Of a stretch of DNA of 64,000 nucleotides, positions 11,001 to 22,239 are shown in pieces. The stretch comes from Chloranthus sessilifolius (lineage: Eukaryota; Streptophyta; Magnoliopsida; Chloranthales; Chloranthaceae), in contig CM037595.1 in the NCBI GenBank assembly GCA_021018995.1, positions 77,563,159 through 77,627,158 of the forward strand. Direction: 5' to 3'. The stretch's first letter is position 1. Each line of letters starts with the position of its first letter. A program made the translations under genes and the position numbers. The notes beneath the pieces are model-generated. The model saw nothing but the letters and a program-made list of their open reading frames with translations. It did no database searches and was not told the DNA's origin.

Positions 11001-12190
11001 GCTGACTTGCTCAGTTTAGCATATTATCAAGTTCTTAAACAGTGTGTGTTTTCATAATAATGTTCCCTTAAATTAGTTCTCCCTAATTAGATTATTCTTA
11101 GTATAACTGAAGCATTAAAAATGTGCAAAACTTGTGATAAACTGGCAAAAACTCCTAAAAGCATGACTGTGTTTAATGGAATCTAAAACTGCAATTGTTA
11201 CAGTCAATGTAGTTACTAAGGTAAAATATTATTATTAATTTTTACTTGATTTCTTGTCCTTTCTTCTACAAATTCTTACCTCATATGTTTCTCGGTAGTG
11301 TCTCTTGTTTCAGTCGAAAGTGAAGGCGAAAAGGGAATAAACTAAATGCTTATCCTGTTCATACCAAATTTGTGATAACTTATTAGATTTGATGCATTTC
11401 TAAATTTCTAGGTGATGGAGTTGCATCAAGCAAGCAAACAGGACACATCCGGAACAGCCAAAGCGGTCATCTCGTGCTTCCAAAAGCGAGGTGTCTCATT
11501 TGAATTGGCTCAGGTGTGTTGGATACACTGCAGATTAATTATATTTGTAGCTCCCGAGGAAGATACATTATCTCCAAATCAATGTCAAAACTTGTTCATT
11601 AATTTGAGAACTTGGCTGAGTCTACTAGGTTTAGCTAGGAGCCAACTATCTCAGAACTTGTTTCATTATTAAATAAGCAAGTTTTTTTATTAATTCTTCC
11701 AGCTCTATAACTTGGAAATAAGAAGTTTTGAGTTCTCATTGCTCTGAATCATGGCAACATCCCCCGGCCTTAAGAATAAGGGTTAATGGAGCGCACCATT
11801 CTTGTACAAATAGCACCCTCAATCACTTTTTAGGTAATGACACGCTTTTTTGACCAGTGGAAGCTGACTAAACATTGTATGAATTTTGTTCAACAAAAAA
11901 TACGCGTGCATCAGAAGATTCAAACCATTTGATTTGGGAACTAATATAGACCGTTGTTCATATCAAATGTAGGGGTCCACATTTTTTGTGCTAAAATTGG
12001 TTGGCAAAGATCTTCGAAGGAACATTTTTTTTTCAAGCCTGAGTTGAGTTCAAATGATGGGCTGCAATTTCGTTGGACTTTTTTTTTTGTTTTTACCAGA
12101 TCCCTAAGAATAGTTGTGACAAATAAGTTTTGCTACAAATAAATATTTAAACGTGGCTTTTCTTTCAAGGTTAACAAGAATAACAGTGAT
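8100..12190. other. Left interior of the CACTA element, mostly unassigned
   Basis: A pyrimidine-rich, leader-like stretch lies at 8280-8420. It is followed by a tandem duplication of about 75 bp (GGATTTAAGATGGATC...CTACGTATGTTAT at 8457-8513 and 8531-8585). Two further short duplications (GCTGCAGATAAATC, GCTACAGATAAATC) lie at 9004-9145. At 11412-11510 an exon-like piece begins at a GT-flanked ATG and encodes TSGTAKAVISCFQKRG before a GTGTG donor; its source gene is not recognised. The rest is AT-rich. Confidence 0.45.
10236..10420. repeat. Dispersed repeat, AAACACCAAAATGGTGT family
   Basis: The GTCCGACTCTC...CACCAAAATGGTGTCTACATGATC...CACTATCAATGG...GGGTCATCC layout is repeated at 18400-18650, where two copies occur in a row. 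Both lie inside the candidate CACTA element. No coding content or superfamily is assigned. Confidence 0.5.
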
Positions 12191-12195
12191 TTCAA

Positions 12196-12619
12196 TGTTA
12201 GAGAAATCAACATCTTAGGCAAATTAATCTTCAACCAAGATTTAGGCATACCTTATTTGAGAGAATATTCGCCAATAAAATTAGAGAAGCCGCCTCCGTG
12301 GAATTCTTTGAGGACAATTCTACCTCGCTTCTATCACCCTCTATATGATGGACATGATTGCATTGAGTGGAGATGAAGAGGGGACGTTGTCCTCTTTTAT
12401 AGCATGCCCTTGAATCTTAACCCATCAAGGATTCAAAGGAGAGGTGTATCACTAGAAGATAGGGATTGGCTTACCACAAACCAATCAAGTTGAAACCAAC
12501 TCCTTAAGTTGCGTAGAGTGGAATCACGTTAAAAGGAAAACTCAAAATCTTTAGTCAATCATATTTTAATTAAAATAGGAAAAGGGTAAAGTTATTGTGT
12601 GGGTCACAAATACTCAACA
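12196..12619 (-). repeat. Copia LTR (3' LTR of the minus-strand element)
   Basis: 424 bp, TGTTAG...CAACA, preceded by TTCAA. It is about 96% identical by eye to 15272-15695, and most differences are transitions. Confidence 0.92.
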
Positions 12620-15271
12620 ATCTCCCACTTGAACCACACAATAATTTTAATAATAATATATATATTTTTTGATAAAACAAAAGAAAACAAAAGAAACGTC
12701 ATGATTGACTTAGTTAAAAAAAAAACGGATGGCCATCCTTTAAAGTTTTGTAAAAACATTGACTTTCAAGATTTCCATGTAACACACATTCTCCCAAGTT
12801 CAATAACAATCTTAATGTCGGATCATGAATGTCAATAATGTATCATTTCTTCAAATCTCATTATGACAGTTTCATGGTCAAGACACTAATATCATCAATA
12901 AACTGGAGAGTTCATTATGGTTTTAGTGATTCCAGCAAATATACACTTTAATGCAACTTCTTGTGTATATCCCCTCATTCATCCTGCTTCATACCCTAAG
13001 GTATGTTGTCCTGATATATTACGACATACGCCATGTGAAAACCATCACCCACCTATCAGAACAAAAGTTATACAAATCGTGGTGCCTAATCACGATAGCT
13101 CAAGCAACCTTATTTGAGCACTTATACTCTCAGACAATAACATTGCATATGCACAAATCATAATAATAATGATGATGGTACCAAAATAAGTGCATCAATT
13201 AAATAAAGTATAATATTTTACAAGAAAAGTATCATAAAAGAGAATAATGCATTGTGGAAGTAGAAACTCCCACTCAAATAGTGTACTTGAGTGTATCTAA
13301 CACTCCCATCCGAATCACATGCGCCTTAAAAACTTTTGGAGCTAATCCTTTGGTAAGAGGATCAACAATCATCTCTTCAGTTGGCAAATGAGGAATTTTA
13401 ATAATCTCTTCCTCCACTTTCTCGCGAACCATAAGGTATTTAATTTCAATATGTCAGTTATTTTTGGTAATCCTCCCACTTTTGATGAAATCTGTAGCAG
13501 CCTTATTGTCACAATAAATTATAATAAGTCTTTCAATAGAATCCATAGTCTTTAGTTCTCCAATAAAGTTTTTCAACCATATAGCATGGCGAGTAGCCTC
13601 ATGGCATCTGACAAACTCTGCAAACATGGTGGAATCGGTGGTTATGCTTTGTTTCGAACTCCTCCAAGATACAGCACCATCAGCAAGCTTGAAAATAAAA
13701 CCCGAAGTGGACTTTCGAGTTTCCAAGCACCTAGCATAGTCAGAATCTATATATCCGACAACCGCAAGCTCGCTCGACCTTCTGTAAACTAGCATGAAAT
13801 CCTTAGTTCATTGCAAGTATTGAAAGACTTTATTCATTGCTTTAAAATGAGTAATACCAGGATTTCGTTGGAATCTTCCAAGCATTCCAACAATAAACGC
13901 AATATCGGGTCGTAAGCATACCATTGCATACATTAAGCTTCCAACAGCAGAAGCATATTCAGAAATATTTACTTGTGCTTTTTCGCTTTCGTTTCTTGGA
14001 CATTGACTTTTATTGAAAATGTCGCCCTTAACAACAGGAGCATCACCGGGCGCATAATTTTTCATATGAAATCTTTTGAGAACTTTATCAATATAAGCTC
14101 TCTGCGATAAGCCTAAAAGTCTAGCACCTCGATCTCTATGGATCCTAATTCCAAGAATATATAGAGCATTTCCCATATCTTTCATATCAAAATTCTTTGA
14201 GAGAAAAAACTTCATTTTGTGGAGGAGATGAATATCGCTGCTGGCAAGAAGTATATCATCGACGTAGAGAACAAGAATGATGAAACGCGCTTTAACCCTT
14301 TTGATGTAAATGCATTGGTCCATAATATTTTCTTTGAAGCCAAATTGTGTCACAATTTTATCAAATCTTAAATATCATTGTCGTGAAGCCTGCTTTAATC
14401 CATAAATGGATCTTTTCAATCTGCAAACAAGGATCTCTTATCCATGTACAACAAAACCCCCTAGTTGAGACATAAATTTCCTCTTCTAGATCACCATTAA
14501 AGAATGTCATTTTAACATTCATTTGGTGCAACTCAAGATCGTAGTGTACAACGATCACAAGGATGATCCGTAATGAATCTTTTGATGAGACGGGAGAGAA
14601 TGTCTCATTAAAGTCAATGCCAGGTCTCTGTGTAAAACCCTTGGCAACGAGTCTTGCCTTGTACTTTTCAATATTTTCCTCTAGGTCTCTTTTCTTCGAT
14701 TACGCACATGGAGATCAATTGATTCAAGTCCCATTTATCCTTCTGAGCGTTGTAATTCACTTTAAAGGTATCAAATTGCTTAGGAAGAAAAGCAACAGCT
14801 AGATGCACTACGGCATCTTCTTCTATTGTAATTCATTGTTCTTTAAGTTTCATAGCCAACATGGATATTTTAAGAATAAATTCTCGCACACTCCCGTTCC
14901 CATCATATCGCATATTGACCAATTGTACTAAATAGTCGTACTGTAAGGACTTTACTGTTCCAACGAACTGGTCTTGGATGATCTTTAATAATTCTTTGGT
15001 TGTTTCGGTAGTTTTAATACCACCTCTAATGGGTTCAGTAATAGAAGCACGTATGATCATCATCATCATACGATTTGCCTTATCCCAACGAGCATATTGG
15101 CCTTTTGAATTTCAGTGGCGTTAGACGATAAAGTTGGTTTGTCCTCCGAGAGAACAAAGTCATAGTCCATATATCCAATGGTCATTGGGTCGGGTTAGTA
15201 GGTCACTGGGCCGAGTTAGTGGGTCACTGGGCCGACAAGTCCCAGGATCGAAACCTGGCTCTGATACCAAT

Positions 15272-15695
15272 TGTTAGAGAAATCAACATCTTAGGCAAAT
15301 TAATCTTCAACCAAGATTTAGGCATACCTTATTTGAGAGAATATTCGCCAATAAAATTAAAGAAGCCGCCTCCGTGGAATTCTTTGAAGACAACTCTACC
15401 TTACTTCTATCTCCCTCTATATGATGGGCACGATTGCATTGAGTGGAGATGAAGAGGGGACGTTGTCCTCTTTTATAGCATGCCCTTGAATCCTAACCCA
15501 TCAAGGATTCAAAGGAGAGGTGTATCACTAGAAGATAGGGATTGGCTTACCACAAACAAATCAAGTTGAAACCAACTCCTTAAGTTGCGTGGAGTGGAAT
15601 CACGTTACAAGGAAAACTGAAAGTCTTTAGTCAATCATATTTTAATTAAAATAGGAAAAGAGTAAAGTTATTGTGTGGGTCACAAATACCCAACA
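15272..15695 (-). repeat. Copia LTR (5' LTR of the minus-strand element)
   Basis: 424 bp, the partner of 12196-12619, followed by TTCAA at 15696-15700. The primer-binding complement GGCTCTGATACCA lies two bases outside its left edge. Confidence 0.92.
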
Positions 15696-15883
15696 TTCAA
15701 TCCATAGTTCAATCCCCTTTTCTCTAATTTGCCTTTGACAATATCTCTTTCATGTTAATAGATACAATAGATTAGGGACCCCCAAAAGCAGCTCGAGACG
15801 GTGGGTGTTCCCGAGGAGTATCTGTCTAGGCATGCGTTTCATATGTACCATCTCACGTCATCTGACTAGACGTGGGTGCTAGC

Positions 15884-16332
15884 CTTGTGAAGCAAGTTGC
15901 TAATGCCCACCAATGATGTTGCAGGAGATGGTAAATTTTTAAAGTATCTTATAGACTTTCTTCTAAGCGTATTCTCTCGCTTTATTGCAGTTGTGTTCGG
16001 CTGTGTGTGTGTTTTATATCAATGGGATTAATTGATTTATTTGTTTTTCGTTCTTCTTCTATACTTTTTAATATTTTGTTTTCTTTTGTAGTGTCAAAGT
16101 TCTTGTATAATGAACAGCCCTTGGGGTTTATCTTTTGTACTTTCATCTGTTGGCAGGTACTACTTGTGCCACTGTCTTCACTCGTGCAATTTTTGCTGAG
16201 GGGTGCAAGTCTGTAGCAGCTGGAATGAATGCTATGGATTTAAGGAGTGGGATCTCAATGGCGGTTGATTCTGTGGTAACAAACTTGCAGAGCAGAGCAC
16301 GGATGATCAGTACATCTGAAGAAATAGCTCAG
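15884..16332 (+). pseudogene. Mitochondrial HSP60/CPN60 chaperonin fragment, two exons
   Basis: Exon a (about 15884-15930) encodes VKQVANA and then TNDVAGDG, with one extra base between the two parts that shifts the frame. A GTAAAT donor follows. The acceptor TTGGCAG precedes exon b at 16157, which encodes [34 protein letters not shown] and [13 protein letters not shown] up to about 16332. This is the ATP-binding equatorial region of mitochondrial HSP60; the family's GDGTT motif spans the intron. The full protein is about 570 residues, so only a small piece is present. After EEIAQ the frame runs into unrelated sequence. Its place inside a CACTA element suggests transposon capture. Confidence 0.85.
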
Positions 16333-18029
16333 ATTCGATCCAAATCGAGTGGAGCAAATTCGTTTGCTCAGAGGGGAAGATCGTTTTCAAGTTCGATTCT
16401 TGTATTTTATTTTGTTTTATTTTTCATTTTTAGCATTGGGTTGGGATAACCCTGCTATTAATGGTTTTGTACAGATACTCGATTCTATGGAGACGATGAG
16501 GATACGCTTAAGGAGAAGGAGATTGGAAGAGCTATGGCATCAGAAAAGCTGGAGGCCTTTCTTGCTGCCGCAAACAATAGCGATAGTAGTCACATTTTTC
16601 ATGTTCCTCCTAGTCCCGATGCACTTCCTGATGTGCTTATTAGGTAAATGGCTAAAATTTACTTATAGGTTACCTTTGACATTTTTAGTATTTAGATTAA
16701 TTGGTATGCATTTTAGATGACACGGTTCATCTTCAATTGCAGTACATCAATATTCACAGGTGATGGGGAAGAAGAAAGCGGCTTTGTTGTTGTTGCAGCA
16801 GTCCAACAGGTAATTATATCTATTTTCCATATACCAATTCTTTAGTAGCTCTTGGTTTAGGTCCTAAACCAAGAGCCAGTGATGGATCTAAACATTTTTA
16901 GGAGCAGGCTCAGCTAGGACCCTAATAAAAAGCAGCTGCGTTTGTACCCAACACCTAGGACATTTTTCTGCCAAAAATATCCTATATGAGACAGCAGTCA
17001 ACAAAGGCTTATCCACATGTGTAGTCAAGTTCTTCATGAGTAAAAATGCTTATTTATGTATTTTTAATCATAATTAATTATGGGCTTTGATAAGATGGTG
17101 CTTAGCATCATCATGTTGTTTCCTATTTCTGTTGTTGTCCTGCAAGAAGGGGGCACTATCATGGTGCTTGGCAGTTAACACCAAGCTATCAATTTCTTAT
17201 TGCAATTAGAGAGAATTAGAAGGTTTAGATTACAGATGCAAATTCGGTTAGCCGAACCGAACCAAAACTAATTTTAATAGGTTTTCGGTATGGTGCAGAC
17301 TGAACCGAAGCTGAACTGAAATGGTTTGATTTATGTTTTAGTTGACCTGGACCCACGACAGAACCGAACTGGTTGCTTTTGATTTCGGTTCGGTTTCAAA
17401 TTTTTTTATATTCATTTTTTGGGTTCTTTTCCTTATTTTTATTTTTTTCAGTTTTGTGTCGGTTTCCTCATTCTATCAATCTGATTTACAGTTTCGACAA
17501 TCCAAATTCGAAACAGAACCTGATTGCAATCAATTTGGGGTGATTTTATGCTGATTTTCGAGTGTTCGATCGACCGATTCGGTTTTTTGTACAAAACTTT
17601 CACCCCTTGTTTAGATGGACACTAACTTTATACCTACATCTTGATTTGCCTTTAATAACTAATGATGAAAGCTAATGCATCTATCAATGATGTTTTCAAA
17701 CTTTTCCTTAATTTGTATCCACCCAAACATTTCAACGTTAAAGTACATGTCATGTTATTATATTTTAGACACTTCATTTATTTTCATTTAATGTATGAGT
17801 ATAGAGAGAGATAGACAAAAGAAAAATTATAAACGGTGGATAGTTTTTATGGACAATGTTGCAGACAGCTTACGTGGCATGACGTGACTAACTGTGGTTT
17901 GAAATTTATTTGATCTTTCATTTTATTTAATTAATCTTGTGGTTTGGAATTTTGGTTGCAGTGGTCATGGCAAACTGTACTGATGGGTCTCAGCTTTCTC
18001 TTGTTCCTTCTCTTCAGCAGACAAGTACG
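16333..18029 (+). pseudogene. Captured exons of an unidentified protein with a membrane segment
   Basis: Three exon-like pieces keep splice signals. The first, 16475-16643, encodes DTLKEKEIGRAMASEKLEAF and FHVPPSPDALPDVLI and ends at a GTAAAT donor. The second, 16743-16809, encodes TSIFTGDGEEESGFVVVAAV and has a TGCAG acceptor and GTAATT donor. The third, 17962-18029, encodes WSWQTVLMGLSFLLFLLFSR and has a TTGCAG acceptor and GTATGT donor. The phases join in frame. The WSWQT-plus-hydrophobic piece resembles a segment of SULTR3-type sulfate transporters, but the upstream acidic exons do not clearly fit, so the source is left open. The upstream piece 16333-16395 continues the HSP60 frame. A MITE lies in the last intron. 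Confidence 0.5.
17231..17608. mobile_element. hAT-type MITE (378 bp) with GGTTCGG/CCGAACC words
   Basis: A perfect duplication GTTTAGAT lies at 17223-17230 and 17609-17616. The left end reads TACAGATGCAAATTCGG and the right, in reverse complement, AAGGGGTGAAAGTTTTG. The inside repeats GAACCGAACC, TTCGGTTCGGTTT and GAACTG words, like the subterminal zones of the hAT element at 38043-41955. It inserted in an intron of the captured gene fragment. Confidence 0.75.
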
Positions 18030-18399
18030 GTATGTAAATTTTGCCCTGTTTTGTCTCTATGTACATATGTTACTTTCACATAATTTAATGACCAAGATTT
18101 TTTCACTAATAATTTGAGTACCAAAATCTGTGTACCTCCCAAGTGGTGGAGGGAGATTGACCCAAACATCACGAGTGGCGCTCCTGTCGGAGACCTAATA
18201 TTAGACAGGTCACTCTCCCTCAGTCAAACTGATCAAGGCTCAGGATATGCATAGATTTTATGAGCGTGCAAATCAGTGAAGTTTACTTTTCTGATTTTTC
18301 ACTCTTTTGGTGTTAACAATATTTGCCAATATCCAACGACTGAATTCTAATTAGGACCATCAAAATCATGTAATTATCCATAAGGATAAAATGGCTCAT

Positions 18400-18650
18400 G
18401 TATGACTTTTAAATACCAAATTGGTGTTTGAATGATCTTACACCACTAAATTATAGCCCTTCATGTTACACCGTTGAAGTGATCATGTGGCGCAGGTTTG
18501 TAATCAATTTAAATTGGGGACCAACTCTCCTTACTATCATTTAAATACCAAAATGGTGTTTAAATGATCATACACCATCAATGATTTATAATATGGGTAA
18601 TCCACACTGTCAAACTGATAGATCATAAGTAGAAGGGCAATGGACACCCA
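18400..18650. repeat. Dispersed repeat, two copies of the AAATACCAAAATGGTGT family
   Basis: Two related units follow one another (AAATACCAAATTGGTGTTTGAATGATC and AAATACCAAAATGGTGTTTAAATGATC). Both resemble 10236-10420. A short inverted repeat (GAGGGAGATTGACC...GGTCACTCTCCCTC) lies just upstream at about 18145-18225. Confidence 0.5.
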
Positions 18651-18829
18651 TAAATTTTGATCATAAGACGTCACAGGATCATAAGATCATCATGCTTAGC
18701 TAACTCCTACACATTTCAGGGCTCCTAAAAATCTGTGATAACAGGAATTGATGGCTAAAAGGTTATTCATAACTTAATAATCTTATAATACCACATTCCT
18801 TTTCCTTTTCTTTTTTTGGCTGTTTGGGT

Positions 18830-19079
18830 CAAGGATCAAAATTTCGGTTTCGAAATCGGTTTCGGACATGGCCAAAACCGATAATTTGAGCGAAATTTTG
18901 AAATTTTGGCCGACAATTTGGGGCTTGGCCGATATTTCGGCCCCAATTATTATTATTATTTTTTAAATAATAAAATAGATGAGATTGCAAATTATTATAG
19001 GCCCATACAGTGATACCGATATATAGGTGATTTCATTTCGGCCAATAATTTGAATTATCGGCCGAAATCTTGAACCATG
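18830..19079. mobile_element. hAT-type MITE (250 bp) with AATTTCGG words
   Basis: The left end is CAAGGATCAAAATTTCGG and the right, in reverse complement, is CATGGTTCAAGATTTCGG. Flanks GTTTGGGT and GTTTTGGC match at 6 of 8. The inside has GAAATTTTGAAATTTTGGCCGA-type words. It belongs to the same family as 7781-7953. Confidence 0.65.
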
Positions 19080-19087
19080 GTTTTGGC

Positions 19088-20032
19088 AACTCCTCTATAA
19101 CTTGATTTATAATGCAACATGAGGATGCATTTAAAAATATCCTTCAAGCAAAAAACCCATCTAAGGCTGACTGACCTTCAAATATTTCTAGGGCCCTGAC
19201 GCCCACAAATGCTACATTTTGGCAGAATCATACCATCAAAACCTCTTCTGAGCTGTAGTCTGTGGCAATCTATTGATATTTGTGACCCCCATTAATCCTT
19301 TTCCAATATAATTATTTCTAAGATACAAAAAAAGTCCTTCATTTTAACGGTAAACGATGGCAAATGTATACTATTTTTCTAAAGTAGAAACTCTCCTTAG
19401 AGTCCTTCATAATCAAGGACTAATAATGGGCATCACTAACAACTTAAGATTAACCTTTTATCCCATCAACCTTTCCACAAGCTTTCAAAGATGTCAACCC
19501 CTTGAAAATCAGTGAAGGTCATCTTTTAACAAGAATCAATGGCTAAAAAGGCTATGTTGGAGCTTGATAATCTTATAATTTTGGGAAGGAGAGTAGATTT
19601 CTATAAGTAAAAGTCAACCAAAAATTGAAGTTGAAAATGCTCAAAAAAAATTATGGTACCTCCCGTGATACATGACAGTAATTGATGAGATAACTGATAT
19701 ATAAAAATAATAAATAAATAAACAATACCCACAAACTGGTACACTTCGGAGAAGCTTTTTAGTTTTCTTTGCTGTTTTTAGATGGTTAGATTGAAAATTT
19801 AAAATCCATATATGTCTTATTGCAGGGAATTAAGTTTATCCTAAGCTTGCAAATTTGCCTGCTATAATAGGCCTTTATAAGTTTTATCCTTTTTTTTACA
19901 TGAAACATAAAGTTCTTCATTTTTTAATATTATGCTATCTTAAAAGACTAAAAAGAATCTGAAACTTATGATCTGATCGCCCACTATTCTTTGACATGAA
20001 CTAGTCACATATTTTCTTTGCTATGCTGACAG
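19088..20032. other. Unassigned interior of the CACTA element
   Basis: AT-rich sequence with no clear coding signal. By position it may be intron carried along with the UGGT fragment. Confidence 0.4.
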
Positions 20033-20554
20033 ACTGGCCTTGTTTGCTGAGGATACTCTTTCTTCTTTCCCACTAGCAGATGAGATTAACCCAATCTATC
20101 TCCAGCAGTGACATTTCTGAGTCAGGGGCAAGGTCCAACAACAAAAAAGTCGACCACTTGCTCATAAGCAAGAACCTAAAAAGTCTTGGAGGATAATGTT
20201 GCTGGTTAGATACTGGTAGCATACTGCTTTTTGACGTTTCAGGAACTGTTGTTGTGGCTTGGCACCCCATCCGGATTGTAAGCTGCATTTACTTGCCAAA
20301 ATTCTCTTATCATTTTTTTATTGTTTCTAGACTCTAGTATCTTTCATTGTCAATATATTATATATGCTAATATGCATGATTTCTTTTTTGGCAGAGATTT
20401 GGATTTGGATTCATACGAGTAGCCTGAGCTTTTTTATTTTGATCACATTCATTCTGGATCAAATCCTGCAAGTACAGTTGTTACCTTATATGGAGCCCTT
20501 GGGACAGACTGCTTCAAAGATTTCCACATCGCCCTTGCAGATGCATCAGAAAAG
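20033..20554 (+). pseudogene. UDP-glucose:glycoprotein glucosyltransferase (UGGT/EBS1) fragment
   Basis: The first piece (20033 to about 20290) encodes LFAEDTLSSFPLADEI and then, further on and partly in another frame, CCWLDTGS and LLFDVS. This order is seen in the N-terminal thioredoxin-like region of plant UGGT. The second exon (20395-20554) follows a GGCAG acceptor. It encodes PELFYFDHIHSGSNPAS and VVTLYGALGTDCFKDFH before a GT donor; FDHIH and LYGALGTDCF are typical of the family. UGGT is the ER folding sensor that re-glucosylates misfolded glycoproteins and is about 1,600 residues long, so this is a small piece. In-frame stops and frame changes show it is not a working gene. A further exon-like piece at 21047-21115 (KLSDLKPTSNGSLGDWDTWQ) has an acceptor, but its source is not recognised. 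Confidence 0.8.
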
Positions 20555-20559
20555 GTCTC

Positions 20560-21540
20560 AACATGTTTCAATAATGTTTTTATTATCGTCTTCTGTCATC
20601 ATTTAAGTTTCTTTGGCCTGCATGGAGGGGATATAAGAAATGTGTTAAATTTTTGGCCAAGTGGCCTGACATTTTTAATAAATCCAGGTTGTCAAAGTGG
20701 CTATATATTATATTACAGATTAGCGCATTCCATCTGTGCAATCTAACCTTTTTCAGATGGATAGTTGCTCATATCTAATATAGGGTCCACATTGAAGTGC
20801 TCAGATTTTTGAACCCCGACCTGTTATCCACTTTTGGACTTGACGTGGATCTGTTAAAAAAATATGATATATGTATATATTGTGTAGCAAACAGGTACCA
20901 GGTTGGGTTTGGGTTAGGTTTGGGCTAACTTGAATATAACCTATTTATATAACAGGTTAATATTTTCAACCAGCTTATTAGATGAGGACTCCTTAGATGG
21001 AAGTCATAAATATCTCAGTTTAATGATGTTCTCATTTTGATTTCAGGCAAAGCTTTCCGATTTGAAGCCCACCTCAAACGGATCACTAGGGGACTGGGAC
21101 ACTTGGCAAGAGAAGCGAAACAAATTTATTTATTTATTCTTTTATGTTAAAATGGGTCATGGGGTCCTTAGTTTAACTCTCTTTCTTTTCTACTTCTTTT
21201 TATTTGAATAGAAGTATTGGGCATGTAAAATTTAAAATGTTTTGCTGATTTGAAAGGTTGGATCATAAGTTGAGATGCAACATTTTGTTTGAATAAAAGA
21301 ATTGGGCATCTATTTTTTTTATTAATGACACTGAATGATTTGCATTTGAGTTGAATGGATGTGTTTAAATATAAGATTAATAGCTTTTTTTCTTTATATA
21401 ATTTTTTTTAAAGTATTTAAAAAATTACATTAAAAAAATTATATTAAAAAAAGCATAAAAATTTTATATTAAAAAAACATTATTTAAAAAAAAAATTGCA
21501 TAAAAAATCATCGAAGTAATTTTTTTTTAAAAAAATTACA
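20560..21540. other. Right interior of the CACTA element
   Basis: It contains the exon-like piece 21047-21115 and otherwise AT-rich sequence. From about 21370 it becomes A/T runs leading into the CACTG/CAGTG subterminal zone. Confidence 0.4.
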
Positions 21541-21779
21541 TAAAAAATCACTGTCAAAAGTAGTGATTTTTTCTATGACTGTTAAGAGTAGTTATTATTA
21601 AAGTTCATACACCACTGTCTTGTATAGTGGTAAAAAAAAAACACTACTTTTTTTACAATTGTTTAGGGCAGTGATTTTTCGAACAAAACTACTGTCAAAG
21701 ACAGTGATTTTTTGAAAAAATCACTGTTTCAAACAGTGATTTTCTTGACTTTTTCACGTAGTGATTGGATATGGATACT

Positions 21780-22060
21780 GGAGACGGCTTTTCAAAGCCC
21801 TCTCCAACAACCATTTATTAGAGACAACTTTTGGAAAAGTTATCTCTAATGTTATCATCGGAGAAAAGTTATCTCTAATGTTATCTCTAATGTTATCATC
21901 GGAGAAAAGTTATCTCTAATGTTATCATCGGAGACGGCTTTGGTCGTTTCTATAAGTTCCACTTAATAGAGACTACATGAAAAGGTGTCTCTAAAAGTCT
22001 CATTAGCAATATTAGAGACCGCTTGAAGCCTCTACAAGAGGGAGCCTCTGTTATTTAATC
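21780..22060. repeat. GAGACGGCTTT-type repeats, probable subterminal zone of another CACTA element
   Basis: The words TAGAGAC, GAGACGGCTTTT, AAAGTTATCTCTAATG and GAGACCGCTT occur in both orientations. A unit of about 29 bp (GGAGAAAAGTTATCTCTAAT plus GTTATCATC) is tandemly repeated at 21850-21950. Words of the GAGACGGCTTT...AAAGCC type are common in plant CACTA subterminal regions. It starts within about 15 bp of the CACTA right end, so it may be a remnant of an older element into which the larger one jumped. Confidence 0.45.
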
Positions 22061-22239
22061 AAGCGCCAAAACTAGTTTCACATATCGGCTTTGAATCCGA
22101 GGCCAAGTCCCATGGTATATATAAATGCCCTAAGTCACTTTGTATTTCTAATTAATCTCATTCTCCCTCTCGAACTCCCACCCTCCCTCTCTAATTTCAG
22201 CCAAACCCTAGCTACCATTCTCTTCGTCTTCAGGTAAGT

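Larger units (their letters stand above)
12196..15695 (-). mobile_element. Ty1/copia LTR retrotransposon, short, with both LTRs and target duplication; broken
   Basis: Two 424-bp LTRs (12196-12619 and 15272-15695) begin TGTTAG and end CAACA, and TTCAA flanks the element at 12191-12195 and 15696-15700. The element reads on the minus strand. A tRNA-Met primer site complement lies at 15258-15269 beside the right-hand (5') LTR, and a purine-rich tract AAGTGGGAGAT lies just inside the left-hand (3') LTR. Coding remains in order are UBN2-type gag (about 15070-14830), reverse transcriptase with the YVDDILLAS motif (about 14350-13810) and copia RNase H (about 13800-13450). By eye the LTRs differ at about 16 positions (near 4%), which suggests insertion roughly 1.5-3 million years ago under commonly used plant rates. 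It is shorter than a full copia element and is broken in several places. It sits inside the CACTA element. Confidence 0.9.
8070..21763. mobile_element. Candidate Pack-CACTA (CMC/En-Spm) transposon, 13.7 kb, carrying host-gene fragments
   Basis: The left end is CACTACGTCAAAAAG and the right end, in reverse complement, is CACTACGTGAAAAAG. The trinucleotide ATT flanks both ends (8067-8069 and 21764-21766), as expected for CACTA elements. Subterminal zones repeat CACTGTT/AACAGTG-type words, strongly at 21540-21763 and more weakly at 8110-8190. No transposase was recognised, so it would be non-autonomous. Inside are plus-strand exon pieces of HSP60 (15884-16332), a membrane-type protein (16333-18029) and UGGT (20033-20554), plus later insertions: a copia element (12196-15695) and MITEs at 17231 and 18830. 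The alternative is two unrelated ends of one family in the same neighbourhood; the matching ATT makes a single element more likely. Confidence 0.6.

Noticed and set aside
15884-20554. HSP60 and UGGT sequences as working host genes
   Set aside because: Only small pieces are present, with stops, frame changes and fusion to unrelated sequence inside transposon ends.
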